From: Blasia pusilla
Lineage: Eukaryota; Marchantiophyta; Marchantiopsida; Blasiales
Length of the DNA: 64,000 bases
Direction: 5' to 3'
Assembly (NCBI GenBank): GCA_050084515.1
Contig: CM114272.1
Coordinates: 48,050,001 to 48,114,000 of the forward strand
How positions within the stretch are numbered: the stretch's first letter is position 1; every line of letters starts with the position of its first letter. Of this stretch, positions 1-11,273 are shown one piece after another. A program made the translations under genes and the position numbers. Under the pieces are notes generated by a model, which ran no database searches, was not told the origin of the DNA, and saw nothing but the letters and a program-made list of their open reading frames with translations.

Positions 1-300
1 ATTATGCAAGGAGATGGCAAATTCTTGCCCTTGTAGGTTCAAGAAATTCCATGATTCTATAAAAAATGCCCATGGGCCTACTAAAACCAACAATCTTCAC
101 CTTCACCTCGAATGGCAGACAACAGAGCCTGTGCAAAAAGTAATGTTTGTCATAGGGAGTTTTGGAAAGAGATGAAGTAGATGCCATTCCACCTCCTTTA
201 CTCCTGGATCCCAATTTAATAGATTGGTAAGTAAATGAGTGAGTGAATGAAGGACAGAAAGGAGAGGAGAGGAGGGTGTGAGTGAGGGGCATAATGGATT

Positions 301-347
301 TGAAGTGAGTGAAGTGAGTGAGTGAGTGAGTGAGTGAGTGAGTGAAG
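301..347. repeat. (GTGA)n tetranucleotide microsatellite
   Basis: About ten near-perfect copies of GTGA/GAGT in a row. A simple-sequence repeat; it opens spurious reading frames in several phases. Confidence 0.9.
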
Positions 348-390
348 GTTATAATGGAGAGGGGTGAATATATGTAAGTAAATATGCATC

Positions 391-392
<2 letters not shown>

Positions 393-454
<62 letters not shown>
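393..454. repeat. (GA)n microsatellite
   Basis: An uninterrupted AG dinucleotide tract of about 62 bp. It produces artificial Arg-Glu or Leu-Ser repeat frames on both strands that are not genes. Confidence 0.95.
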
Positions 455-456
<2 letters not shown>

Positions 457-1640
457 TGGTAGCACACTCGAGGATGTGGTACATTACCTTCTTCTCAACC
501 TTCTCAACAACGATAGAAGCGGCGAAAACTCTAGCAAGTGCTCCAATGCTCAATGCGACGGAACTTAGAGCCCAAGAAAAGGGTGGCCATCGACTGAAAT
601 GAAAGCAAACTTTCACATGTTGAAGATATGACCATATGTTGGTATATCTTTAATTTTTGGAAGATGACATGTTTTAGTTCACCTTGCTAATTTTTCCACC
701 CGGAGTGCACATTTTCGTCTTTGTGCCTTACCACGCAATACTTTTCGGAAGTCACGTATATCTGTAGGATTTGATGGAATTGGAAGTCTGCAATAAATGA
801 TGTCATACAAAATATGTTAAATAATGTTGAAGGTAGGTAGAAAAATTGAGTTATATTTTTAAGTGTAGATTTCTCTATGTGCACGCTATATAATGTGAAC
901 TTATGTTGGAGATATTCGAATTAATAAAGGATCTTGTTTATCTCTTGTTGAAGATGAAACTAAAAAATTTGTGATGTCTCGAAGTGACATGTCCTCTATC
1001 CCTAGTCTCTTTGGTACTTTTATCTATAAGAAACACATTACAAATAAATGGAAATAAACTTGGTTAATATTCAAAATAAATAACTTTGGCATTTTTATTC
1101 AACTTAAGGAAAATAAAGAGTGAAATCTATGAGCAAGACATGTGGATTTTTAGGAAATATCTTTGTGGTTCCACATGGCAAAACCTCCAACCCTAAAAAG
1201 ATACGTGTCAAGAGTGGATGTACTGTTATAGTTGCAAAAATAAAATTTCTCTGTTCCAACCATTGACTGATCGGCAATGCAATCCATGACCATCATGTAT
1301 CATCTCGACTTACTGCCAATGCGTAGGTCCAACAACATTTACTGGATGTTGCGAGTCCACCTCCACACACCTTGTAAAATTAAAAAAATTCCCCCTTCAA
1401 CCCCTTTCATTTTATTTTTCCCTTGCCCCACTTAAGCAAAATGCCTCTCCATTTGCAACACCCATATTCTAACCCCAAATATTGCACATTTAGATTTGGT
1501 CGTTAGATCTAGGCGGATCAGACCGTTGAAGCTATGGCTAGCTAGCATCAAACATAGAAACACAATGGAGAGTGAGGGGGGAAGGGAGAAGTACATCATA
1601 TCCACATAGTTCAGAACCACTCAATGAGGCTATTTCGAAT
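455..1640. other. Intergenic DNA, no supported feature
   Basis: Moderately AT-rich sequence without a frame, terminal repeat or RNA gene that I can recognise. Confidence 0.5.
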
Positions 1641-2767
1641 ATGGAGGAGGATCCTCCTCGGACACCTTATGAACTCATGCGTGAGGAAAATGTGAGGTTG
1701 AGAAAGGCTCGTGAAGTCATCATCTTCGGTAGTGTCCCATTGTTGTAAGTTTGGTTGTGGCATAGTATTGTTGGAATTTATTTTCTTAATGCTAATTTAG
1801 AGGAATATTATGAGTGTTGTTTAATGTCTTATTTACTTCTAATTGGTGATGGTTGGTTGTTGAAGTTTTACCAAACCAAACAAGTCTCATAGGAGGAGAG
1901 AGAAAGTCTCTCATGTTGTGGAAAGCTCCAATCAAGCACCTAGACAAAGTCTTCGACTACGAGATTTAGGTGTTTCTAGGTTCAAAAGGCAGATTTTTGA
2001 GCATAGAGGAAAATACGGATAAAGTGTGCGATCTGGTGGGTACAATGCCTTATAACGAGGATGATGAAATTGACCTTCAAGAGGATGAAGATCTTTCTCA
2101 TAGTCCTCCGACATATAAACATGTATTGTTAAAGACAAACTTTAGTCATGATGTCCATATATTCTTCTATAAGAAATGTAGTGCCCTTCTTGATTGGTAG
2201 GTATTAAGATTGCTTATAAGTTTGATGAGAGATCAGAATGTCTACTAATTTTTTTCTCTAAACAGCCCAAAGGGGATGGTGGGAAGGAATCACAAGATTG
2301 GGAGATGAAAGTAGAGAGACCCCTAAGTATATAGCTCAACGTTGGAGTATGCCACCTCCTGATACCAAAGATAGTTGCGTAGGAAGAGGAAGTGTGCCTC
2401 CACCATCATATCGTGTCGATGGATGGGCTCCAAGTGGGATGCAATGGAACCCCACTCTAGGAGGATGGTTTGCCCCTGCTCCTCCACCATATGCTTATAA
2501 TTCATGGCCTTATCCATTAGCACGACAACCACAATGGACAAGGAGTACTTCTTCACAACCACCATGGGTTCCAATTGTAAGTATATAATTTTCATGTTAT
2601 CGCATCATTGAGTATGAAGATGTATGAAGCAAGATGCATGTAAATGATAAAAAAATGATCATATGGTACTATTGCTGAATCTTTTTTCCCCTTAAATACA
2701 GGAAGGACCATTACATGGACTAGATGCATTTGCACAGGCTCTAAACCTAATTTTGGAGCGAGCTTAA
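1641..2767 (+). pseudogene. Degenerate spliced gene of unknown function
   Basis: I do not recognise the family. An ATG at 1641 opens a 34-codon exon ending at a perfect GTAAGT donor (1745). A probable second exon from about 1890 reads on in phase with a basic stretch (RQSLRLRDLG), then breaks into another frame near 2020, where an acidic segment (NEDDEIDLQEDED) runs to about 2196. The 3' end is the best part: an exon from about 2266 (after a CAG acceptor) to 2576, rich in Pro and Trp, ends in GTAAGT, and an exon at 2702-2767 after ACAG continues the frame exactly and ends ...LNLILERA with a TAA stop. Phase agrees at the first and last junctions but not in the middle, so I read it as a decayed gene, possibly from a transposon. 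A sequencing indel near 2020 is an alternative. Confidence 0.4.
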
Positions 2768-2846
2768 TATTTGACTCCTAGTACAAGTCACTCTAATGCA
2801 TCTCCTACAATGACCCCAAGCCCTACACACGGAGGAAAACATGTAG

Positions 2847-2963
<117 letters not shown>

Positions 2964-3049
2964 TACAAGTGATTGTCATATTAAAAGATCCACAAAATAA
3001 TCCAAACCGCATTATATGTACCAATTGAGCCCTAAACTGTCATTCATCC

Positions 3050-3243
3050 CAACCTGCTTAGTGATTGTTAGTGAACTATTATGATACATATTAAACCCTC
3101 TAGTGATTATTAGACAACTATTACGACTCATAACTTCCCATCCAGTAATTGTGAGTCAAATATTATAACTCGTACCGATCGACATAGTAGTTTCGAGATA
3201 AATATTATGATTCACATGAACCCACCCAATAATTGTGTGTAAT
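3050..3243. repeat. Degenerate 42-bp tandem repeat, about 4.5 copies
   Basis: The phrase TAGTGATTGTTAG-like recurs at 3059, 3101, 3143, 3185 and 3227, exactly 42 bp apart, each time followed by an AAATATTATGACTCA-like segment. Copies differ at several positions, so the array is old. Confidence 0.75.
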
Positions 3244-3614
3244 CCTTAAATGACTGGTTGGGAGCATTACCTCTACTTGTACAAGCGTAAGAATGACTAT
3301 TTAAGCCAAGTATAATAAATAACTGAGTCATTTGCTCCACTTGTGATATAAAACAAACACAATATTGACACATGGCAACATAGAATTGATTCAACATATT
3401 TTTCGTGCGCGTACATATCGCTACACAACATACATCGTTGGTCACATCTACACCACACAACACCAATCTTCTCCACACACGGGTCGATCCACACATGTAC
3501 AAAAATCAACTCATACATATATATGGAGATCACACAACCGTCCCCCTAGCTGGCAGTTGGATCCCCTGAACTCCAGATAGAAAATATCACATCTCTCTAA
3601 CATGACCTACTACT

Positions 3615-5316
3615 CTATACACATCTTAGACACATCCATCGTCCCATGGGAACTACATCAAGAGGGTGGGGGGGTTCAGACATGACATATGCCACCCTCG
3701 AGAACAAACATCACACACCAACATGGTGGCTGCACCCCTCGTAGATCCGCACAACATACACCTCAAGCCTGCAGATACCACTGCCAAGCTCGGATCCACT
3801 GTCCCGTCTACGTTCAGAAGATGACATGGTGCACAATTGCGCACATGATCCTTCCAAACCATACCATCACGTCCCTCCACCATGAGGAATTCGGTCGGTA
3901 ATACCTCAAGCACACGTAGGATCATGCGCCCTGTAGTGACATCTAGCCTGATGGGTGCCGCATGTTGTAAATACACGTAATCTCCAGGATGAAACCTCCT
4001 AATCCTTGGACGATAACCTCCTCCACAAATGGTCGCGTACCTCAATGTATCTCTATGTTGAGCAATAGCTAAGTTCTCAAAGGCCATAGGTATAACTCTA
4101 CGAAAAATCTCCACCCTCTGAGAACACGCTTGTACCCACACATCTGGATCATCAAGATCTAATACCTCCCCCATGTCATGTCGAATAGTTGTAGGTAAAT
4201 TTGGCTCTCTCCCAAAGAGCACAAAGTATGGTGAAAATAACGCCAAGGATGCCTGCCGACTAAAGCAATAACCCATAGCCAACCATGGCAACTGTAGATC
4301 CCACTCCCTCAATTGTCCTCGCTGCAAGCCATACTTGCGCAATCCTCTCTTCACCGTCTGTACTACTCTCTCCGCCAACCCATCCGCCTCAGGATGATCT
4401 CTGGATGTGGTGTGGTGATCTATCAGCGCCTGATCACACAAGGCTTGAAACTCTCCCCTGAACTCGATACCCTGGTCACTCAACACCTCCTCCGGTACAC
4501 CAAAGTGACTAAGCACACGATCTAGAAACACATAAGTTGTTTCCTTGCTCGCCTTGTCGGTAGTGCCACAAACTCTATCCACTTGGAAAAATGCTCCACC
4601 ATGACCAACACGTACCTATGATGACGCCCCCCCATCAATGGCAAAGGTCCCGCAAAGTCTAAACTCCACCGATAACCTAAACCCATAATCGGAAAAGGAT
4701 GTAACTACGGAGTGGGGGCATTGAAGGATTATCGCACTCTGTCATATACCATACATCTGACCACAAATTGCTGTATCCCAGTACGCATGCCGCTCCACCA
4801 ATACTGAACCTGGAGTAAGCTGTAAGTACGCTTCACTCCAAAATGTCCCAACTCCTCATGGGCATGTCGCACTACATGTGCTCGTTGGGAAGGATGAGGT
4901 ACCACTAGTATCCTACTATCTCCCCATACCCGCGAAATGTGAGTCCCCTCCCACTTGAACCTCCTGGCTCGCTGCAGAATCCAATCCCACTCCATAGCAC
5001 TCACTGTGCTCGCGATGACGCCAGTGCACAAGAACTCCACAACCTCCACGTCATCATGGATATCACTACCACATGTCGCCTCCTCACTAACCTTTGGATC
5101 CAAAGACTCATCATCCAACCCCACCACTGGAGTCATCACCTGTGGCTGACCTACCATAATCAACCAACAAAGATAGGCAGATGCATGCCAATCGGGCACC
5201 ATCTCCTCATCACTCTCTCCGTGTCGTCGAGCTCTTATGTCGTCTCTCTGACTCGGACATGGGTTACAACTCAACCCATCCGCATCCTCGTTCAGCCAAC
5301 CTGGCCTATGAACCAC
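3615..5316 (-). pseudogene. Gypsy element A: integrase with C-terminal PHD finger
   Basis: Minus-strand integrase region of a Ty3/gypsy element. From high to low coordinates: an H2C2 zinc-binding region (about 4729-4860; HAHEELGHFG with its His pair, but the last Cys of the C-x2-C pair reads as Tyr), the catalytic core (first Asp in WSLDFAGPLP near 4660; second Asp in VLSDQGIEFRG; Glu in DGLAERVVQTVKR), then a typical gypsy C-terminal barrel segment (HPGDYVYL). A cysteine-rich tail follows with C-x2-C, C-x2-C-x4-H-x2-C and LNPP, the layout of a PHD finger. The frame stops at 3653, but the expected last part of a PHD finger (PMGRW then C-x2-C) is present in the next frame down to 3615, so a one-base slip splits it. 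Other frame breaks near 4600 and 4730 make the copy non-functional. The plus-strand frames here are shadows. Confidence 0.85.
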
Positions 5317-5331
5317 CTCAAACTCATACTC

Positions 5332-5607
5332 CTATAGTAATAGAGCCCATCTGGCAAGCTTTCCCGCAAGCTTGTCGGACTCCATTAACCACCTCAACGG
5401 CTGATGATCAGTGATAAGTGTGAAAGGGTTGCCGAATAAATAGCACTTGAAATGTATCATGGCCCACACTGAAGCCAAGCACTCTCCCTCGTAGGAGCTG
5501 TACTTCGCCTCTGCAATGTTGTTCAATCGGCTCGCGTAAGCCACAATGGACTCCCTCTCCTCGTCATCCCTTTGAGTAAGCACTGCTCCTAGACCCAACA
5601 TGCTCAA
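5332..5607 (-). pseudogene. Gypsy element A: RNase H fragment
   Basis: A 91-codon open stretch with RNase H landmarks of gypsy pol: SMLGLGAVLTQ at the start, YSSYEGECLASVWAM in the middle and FTLITDHQPLRWLM near the end. It sits between the RT and integrase parts in the expected order. The residue before SMLG and the C-terminal third are out of frame, so it is broken. Degrades the RNA of RNA/DNA hybrids during reverse transcription in intact relatives. Confidence 0.85.
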
Positions 5608-6640
5608 ATCCGTATGTAACTAGAATGGGCGACCCCTAATCGGTCTCTGTAAAATGGGTGAGGACGTCAACCTCTGCTTGAGCTCCTGAAATGCTCCCTC
5701 CTGATCATCTCCCCACAACCAAACCTGATCAAGTCTCGTCAACATGGTCAAAGACTTTGCGATCGCACTAAAACCCTTGACATACCGTCGATAGAAGTTT
5801 GCAAGTCCAAGAAATGCTCGGACTCAACTCACATCTGTAGGGCGTGGAATCTGTGCAATAGCCTCCACCTTCAACCTGAACGCCTAATCCACTCGGGTAT
5901 ATGGTAAGTCCCAAGTACTCAATCTGCTCTTGAAGGAATCTGCACTTGCCTGGATGTTATTTCAATCCATGTAACTGCCATCGCCGAAACACCTCCTCCA
6001 GATGTCGCTCATGCTCCTCAACCATGGAACTGAAGATAAGAATGTCATCTATGTAACATCGTACAAAATTCAAGCCACCCAGAATCCTATCCATCACTCT
6101 ATGAAACTCTACAGGCACATTCTTCAACCAAAATGGTAAGAACCGCCACTAATACAAGCAATCTCTCCCAAACCGATCTATCTCCCAGAATGTTGTCTTG
6201 TCCCTATCTTCCAACCTGATAGGAAGCTGATGATAGCCAATACCGAGATCTAAAGTACTGAAGATCTTTGCATGCCCTAGAGCATCAAAGATCTCCTCAG
6301 GAGTAGGCATGGCGTACCGATCTAACCTGGTTTGTCGGTTGATAGGACTGTAATCTCCACATATCCGCCCATCCATCCAATTGCCATACATATCCTTCTT
6401 CGCCGGCATGACTGTGGCAGATGTATACTCCCTATGTGATAACTCCACAAGTCATGCCTCCAACAAGTCCTGACTCTTGCTCTGAATCAAGGCTTGCTCC
6501 ATACCAGAATACGTGTAGGGCCGACGAAAGATCGGCATATCACTAGCCAACTCAATCCGTATCCCGGGACCCTTCAATGTACCCAAGTCTCTCATACTGA
6601 AGGCAAAAAAACTGACATGCCATCCCAGAAACCTATGAAC
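5608..6640 (-). pseudogene. Gypsy element A: reverse transcriptase remnant
   Basis: The best open part (6149-6448) has RT motifs: TSATVMPAKKD, GRICGDYSPINRQT, YAMPTPEEIFDALG and FSTLDLGIGYHQ. Just upstream, across a stop, reads a segment typical of the pol linker (YTYSGMEQALIQ). Downstream, in another frame near 6030-6055, is the catalytic YIDDILIFS box. At least three stops or frame breaks interrupt the domain. The order RT, RNase H, integrase on the minus strand is that of Ty3/gypsy. Confidence 0.85.
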
Positions 6641-6986
6641 TTGCCGTCGCTCTCCTCATATCAACTTGAGATCTATCACAGGCTCCCAAGTCTCCATCGT
6701 GACCTCACTCGGAGAGGACGCAACCTCCGTCTTTGGTTGCTATGTAGCAAACCCTAGCCACCTTTGCAACAACCACTCCACTCTAACCTCCTACACCATG
6801 CTCTACATCCAAAAAATGAACCTGTACAACTCTTGCCGCCTTCGCACTCTCTGCTCAAACAATAACCCAGGAAGTCCATGGGTGCCTATCTCTCCTCGTC
6901 CTGCCCCTAGCCAATGCCTGTACAGACCCTGTAGGCAATGGTCCAACTCGTGGACGTGACGACATGGATGACACTCGCGTCTGTCT
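6641..6986 (-). pseudogene. Gypsy element A: presumed gag-pol junction, decayed
   Basis: In an intact gypsy element the zinc knuckle and protease would lie here. I cannot read either motif; short frames on both strands look like noise. Assigned only from its position between gag-like sequence (6987-7233) and RT. Confidence 0.35.
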
Positions 6987-7233
6987 CTACTCAGGCATAC
7001 CTAGGCTGACTATCCATGTGAGACAGTTGAGGTCCATTGTCTGCCCCAACACCTGTCTCCGGGATGCCTCAATCATATCTGGCACTGTCGTAATACCCGT
7101 AGCAAACCCCATGGCGCGCTCGTGCTCATCTGTTGTAGGCTCCTCCAATGCTTGGGTCACCTCATCCCAAATCATGTCTGGCCCTTCTTGATGAAAGACA
7201 TGGGCTGCTGGGAAGCTCACCAATGTAGGTAAG
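6987..7233 (-). pseudogene. Gypsy element A: downstream part of gag
   Basis: An open minus-strand stretch (SFPAAHVFHQEGPDMIW and on). It is the direct in-frame continuation of the gag frame that ends at 12218: the split codon GC|C joins when element B (7234-12217) is removed, giving VRDA followed by LPTLVSFPAAHVF. This shows that B inserted into the gag of A. Confidence 0.7.
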
Positions 7234-8264
7234 TGTCGCGACCCTCATAACCAAACAACACCAAATGGGCGCCAAGCGAAACATCATAACTCAAGTGAAC
7301 TCACGCTACGAGGTTTGCGCTTTGGAGAGGCGTTTGGAAAAGTCTCTTGGAAAAGTCTAAGAGACGAAATGCGGAACAGAGTTGCGCGTTTCATGCGTTA
7401 GTGGTCGCGACCAGGAAACCTAGACCAAACGCAAGCCAAGACTTGAGATGAGTTGAGTCTTGGGAGGTTGGTTGCCAAAGAGGTGAGAACCAGTTTGGAA
7501 CACGACTAGCGTTTGGGAGAATGTGATTGTATTTAGGACCATAACGTTGAGCTGCAAGATGCATTCTAAAAAAGTAAGGATGCGTTGGAAATCTGATCTT
7601 GAGACGCTTCCAACGCACCAAAGATCTCAGCAAACGCATAATTAAAGGCTGAGATATTGGCCGAAAACGATTGAGAGAGCAATCGGGTTGAGGGCCAATT
7701 AGAGAGGCCCGAGTGTCTTTCCTTAAATGTAGGGGGCCCCCGGAGATCCCCAGAAGTACTAGTAATGGAGGAGTCTCTCCGAGATTTCTCGGAACACAAA
7801 TCCCTACTTTGGGCGCCAAACGACGTTTCAGAGGCACGGGATGGAACGAGAGTTTGGCGTTGGAACTCGAAACCCAAACCTGATCCAAGGGAGTAGACTT
7901 TGTACGCCACACTTGGATTCCAACCCGAGATTCACTTCGTGCGAGTCTTGGTGAGGAACTCATTGGATGTCCATCGGACAGTTGGAACCGCCAAGCGCGA
8001 AACGCCGTTTCAGGTTCCTGAACTGACCAGAAAGTGTGTCCCAAGTCTTTCGAGATTTGCCCGTGTTATAAACCGCGAAACTAGGAAGGTTGAGCTTGAT
8101 GAGAGTCCGAGACGAGAACTCAAAAAGTAATCCCACTGATTGATCCAAGACCCTACTAACCAAAGTGCGTGTTTGGATGCAGATCAGCGTTGAGAGCGTG
8201 ACCTACTGAACTTACGCTTCCGCAACAAACAAGATTAACGTTCAAGGAGAGTAGGCGCACGACA
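7234..8264 (+). repeat. 5' LTR of gypsy element B
   Basis: 1,031 bp starting TGTCGCGACC and ending GGCGCACGACA. Its near-identical partner lies at 11274-12217. Long minus-strand frames inside both LTRs are shared by chance with the repeat and show no protein family. Confidence 0.93.
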
Positions 8265-8266
8265 CG

Positions 8267-8280
8267 TGGTATCAGAGCTT
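8267..8280 (+). promoter_or_regulatory. tRNA-Met primer-binding site of element B
   Basis: TGGTATCAGAGC begins two bases after the 5' LTR. This is the standard primer-binding site complementary to the 3' end of initiator tRNA-Met in plant LTR retrotransposons. Confidence 0.9.
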
Positions 8281-8480
8281 ATCCTTGATGAGCGTGAACT
8301 TGGGGTTGTTGAAGATCTGGACGTTTGGGGAGAACTCAAGGTAGCCGGAAGATCGCGACGCCGAGGAGGAACGCAAGAGGCGAGGAGGAGATCTGAGAAA
8401 GCGAAGACTCGCAAAGGGCGACCAAAGGCGAATAACCAAGGAAACCGCGAGTCAAAGAAAAAAAGCCGAGAGACGAATCA

Positions 8481-9517
8481 ATGACGGACCGAGAGCTAGA
8501 GGTGGAATTTGCGACTCCCAAAGTGCCAAGTCCCAGACATGAGGATGTTCCAACCAAAAATCTTTCCGCGGGACCTTCGGTTCCAAACTTAAACGATCCG
8601 ACCTTTTATATCCAAATGATGGGATTGATGAAGGTGATGGCAGACCAGATGGCGGAACAGAGCAAGGTGATATTGGAATTCAAGTCAAATGGAGCCTCTA
8701 GTTCCGGCAAGAAGCTTTGTAAGACAAATTTTCCAACGCCATTCACAAGAATGGGGCGTTCTTAGAAAGTGAGCGAGCTTCTAACGGAACTCGAACTTTA
8801 TTTCGAAGTGCAAAAGGCAGATGAACAAGACAAAGTGACTGTAGCTGTCACGTTTCTCAAGGATCACGCTCTCCATTGATGGACGGCTCACCGTAAGGAA
8901 CATCTAGGCCATGGGAAAACGTTGATTTGGGAAGATTTCAAGAAGTTGATTGGGAATCGATTCACTCCAAGATATCAAGAGTATCGCGATGGCATGGAGG
9001 TTGTGAGGTTGCGTGAGAGTGGATCCCTTGGCGCTTATGTGCGAGAGTTTAGTGCACTCATGAGTGCACTTTCCACGGATGAACATACGAAAAAGGTGAT
9101 CTTCCTAAGTGGACTCAAACCGAGTGCCGAAAGGGCCCCCTTTTGTATCCTCACATCCTAGAGACGTGCGCGGATCTCCTGAGACTAGCAGAGCGGATTG
9201 GGGACGATGAAGTCCAACACCCAAAACCCTTTGAGTCAAAAAGTTTTTCTAAGTTACCGAAAAACAAAGGGACATCCAAGAGGGTTTGGAATGGGGGTGA
9301 GCGCGACCACGTAGGGTCTATTGCCCCAGCAGCGAAACGAGTGGAACTCAACGTGAAGCCAAGAGGGCCGCCATTCACGAAGTCAACAAATGCCATAGTG
9401 ATTTGCTACAACTGTGGCGAACCCGGCCATATGGCTAATGAATGTGTTAGGCCCAAGGTTAGTAAACCGAGTATGATTGCGTGTCGACTAGGGCGGTTGA
9501 TCATAAGATTGAGGTGA
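8481..9517 (+). pseudogene. Element B gag, broken in three frames
   Basis: Starts at an ATG at 8481 (MTDRELEVEFATPK). The first frame stops at 8765; capsid-like sequence resumes at about 8922 (WEDFKKLIGNRFTPRYQ, GSLGAYVREFSALMSAL) and again at 9143. The last frame carries a CCHC zinc knuckle (CYNCGEPGHMANEC, about 9409-9450) that binds RNA in gag proteins. At least two frameshifts and a stop separate the parts. No protease follows: the knuckle is joined within about 50 bp to RT sequence. Confidence 0.9.
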
Positions 9518-9744
9518 TACTCGGATCTCAACCACCTTCGAAAGCACCATATAGGTTGAATCAAGAGGAACTTGTTGAGTTGAAGAAACTGTTGGGTGAA
9601 CTCCTAGAGAGGGGTTACATCCGAACAAGCAAGTCACCCTATGGGGCGCCCGTCCTCTTTGTAAAGAAGAAGGATGGGAAGTTGAGACTCTGTGTTGATT
9701 ACCGGGCGCTGAATAAAGTGAGGGATACAACGCTATACTTGTGA
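9481..9744 (+). pseudogene. Element B reverse transcriptase, N-terminal fragment
   Basis: An open frame with [41 protein letters not shown] and [12 protein letters not shown], the first motifs of gypsy RT. It ends there: the next residues (RDTTL, then [15 protein letters not shown] one frame away) belong to integrase, so the rest of RT, RNase H and the integrase zinc domain are deleted. Confidence 0.9.
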
Positions 9745-9747
9745 TAG

Positions 9748-10563
9748 TTGATCGGTTTAGCAAGTTGGGGAGGTTTGTGCCGACGAGAGAGTCTGCGAGA
9801 TCCGAAGTTTACCAGTGCCTTGTGGAAACATCTATTCATGAGGTTCCGGACCAAACTCAGCTTTAGTATGGCCTTCCATCCTCAAACGGATGGGCAAACG
9901 GAAAAAGTAAACCAATACTTACGGAATTACGTGAGTGCAGACCAAAAAGATCTGGCCAAGTGGTTAAGTATGGCTAAGTATTGTTAAAACTTGACTAGGC
10001 ATTCTGCACCCGGAGAATCTCCGTTTCTTCTGGCGTATCAAAGAGAACCAGAAGGGCCTCTTGACTTAGCTCTTTCGAGGGGCACTACATCGACACACAC
10101 TCGTCAAGCCATTGCGGAATGTTTGTTAGTGGAAATGCAGGAACGACAAGAGCGAGCGAGGAAAAGTCTTGCCAAGGCTCAACTAAGGTACGTGAAGCAT
10201 GCTAACAAAATTCGGCGCCAAGTGAGTTTCCAAGTTGGGGAACAAGTGTGGTTGAGTGTAAAGAATCTCACTCTTCCAAAGGAATTATCCGCAAAATTGT
10301 CAGCCAAGTATGTTGGACCGTATGTGATCAAGGCAAAGCCGTTTGAGGATGTGTACACATTGGAGGTGCCAAACGAGTTCAAGATTCACCTGACTTTCCA
10401 TGTGTTATTATTGAAGAAGTGTCTTCAAGACGATGTGCGTCCGGAGCAAAGGAGGATGTTGAGACCACAACCGGTCATCAGAAATGAGGAACCAGAGTTC
10501 GAGGTAAAGACCATTATGCATTCCAGACGTAGAGCCACCAAGTACGAGTACTTGGTCAAGTAG
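9748..10563 (+). pseudogene. Element B integrase remnant
   Basis: Contains integrase landmarks: DPKFTSALWKHLF (second catalytic Asp region), AFHPQTDGQTEKVNQYLR (catalytic Glu region), then after a stop at 9985 the C-terminal part (HSAPGESPFLLAYQ, VGEQVWLSVKNL, LSAKYVGPYVI, FHVLLLKK) to a TAG at 10561. Part of the core between the first and second Asp is missing. No PHD finger or clear chromodomain follows, unlike element A. Confidence 0.9.
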
Positions 10564-11273
10564 AAAGGCACGTGCGTTAGTACATGGTGAAGCAATGGAC
10601 ATAACTTGTGACTGGAAAGCTTGGGCCGATAACCCGTTGTAACTAGAAATGTTTAGTTGTTGCAATAAAGAAGACATGGATTTGGAGATTCGATGCTTGT
10701 ATTGTAATTTTGAGTTTGGTTGTGCATGGAAATGAGTACTTCTTCATATGCTTAAGATGTAAGTCAAGGAGACCAAAAAATGAGTATTTGAGGTGAGAGC
10801 TTGTATTCAGATAAGGCATCTAGATTGGGACCAAGTGTTGAAGTACTAGCATTTGGGCTTGCCCTAACGTCGGCGGGGCAGATTAGTCTGTCTTGGGGTT
10901 TGTGGTGATCTCATTCATATTGCATGAGTGAACTTAGTGACGCGCCTAGGTGGAATACGAGTGACCCAAAAGTAGTACGAGTTGGCTAGGTAGACATGCG
11001 GTTGTTTACAAATAGTGAGTGAAGTGTTAGGTTGCAGACTTAGTTAGCTTATTTTGATAGTTTAGATTAGTTCTGCAGAACTGGTCTAGGCTCATCGAAA
11101 AGAAGAAGCTAATAATTCTAAGTGCTGCACGCGACAACCTAAGACTTAAGCCAAAAGAGAAATTGCAAGTTAGCTACCAGAACGCAATTCAGTGTTAAGG
11201 GGTCGGCTTCCCAGAACTTAACATTAATAAGATTTGTGTTCATGAGGACATCAACCTTCTAAGGAGGGGTGAG
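10564..11273 (+). other. Element B 3' untranslated internal region and PPT
   Basis: About 700 bp of non-coding internal sequence between the integrase stop and the 3' LTR. It ends in a purine-rich stretch AAGGAGGGG (11261-11269) immediately before the LTR, the usual polypurine tract that primes plus-strand synthesis. No other gene seen. Confidence 0.75.

Noticed and set aside
2-187. Minus-strand 61-codon frame starting MASTSSLSKTPYD
   Set aside because: Transit-peptide-like start, but short, at the window edge, without splice support or a recognisable domain.
384-616. Arg-Glu and Leu-Ser repeat frames in GA/CT tracts (also near 2747-3028, 14448-14827, 61343-62183)
   Set aside because: Artefacts of dinucleotide repeats read in translation.
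7391-8044. 217-codon minus-strand frame and its 190-codon copy at 11431-12003
   Set aside because: They lie wholly inside the two LTRs of element B, have no family features and match each other only because the LTRs are repeats.
10408-10677. Minus-strand frame opposite the integrase end of element B
   Set aside because: Shadow of the integrase C-terminus.
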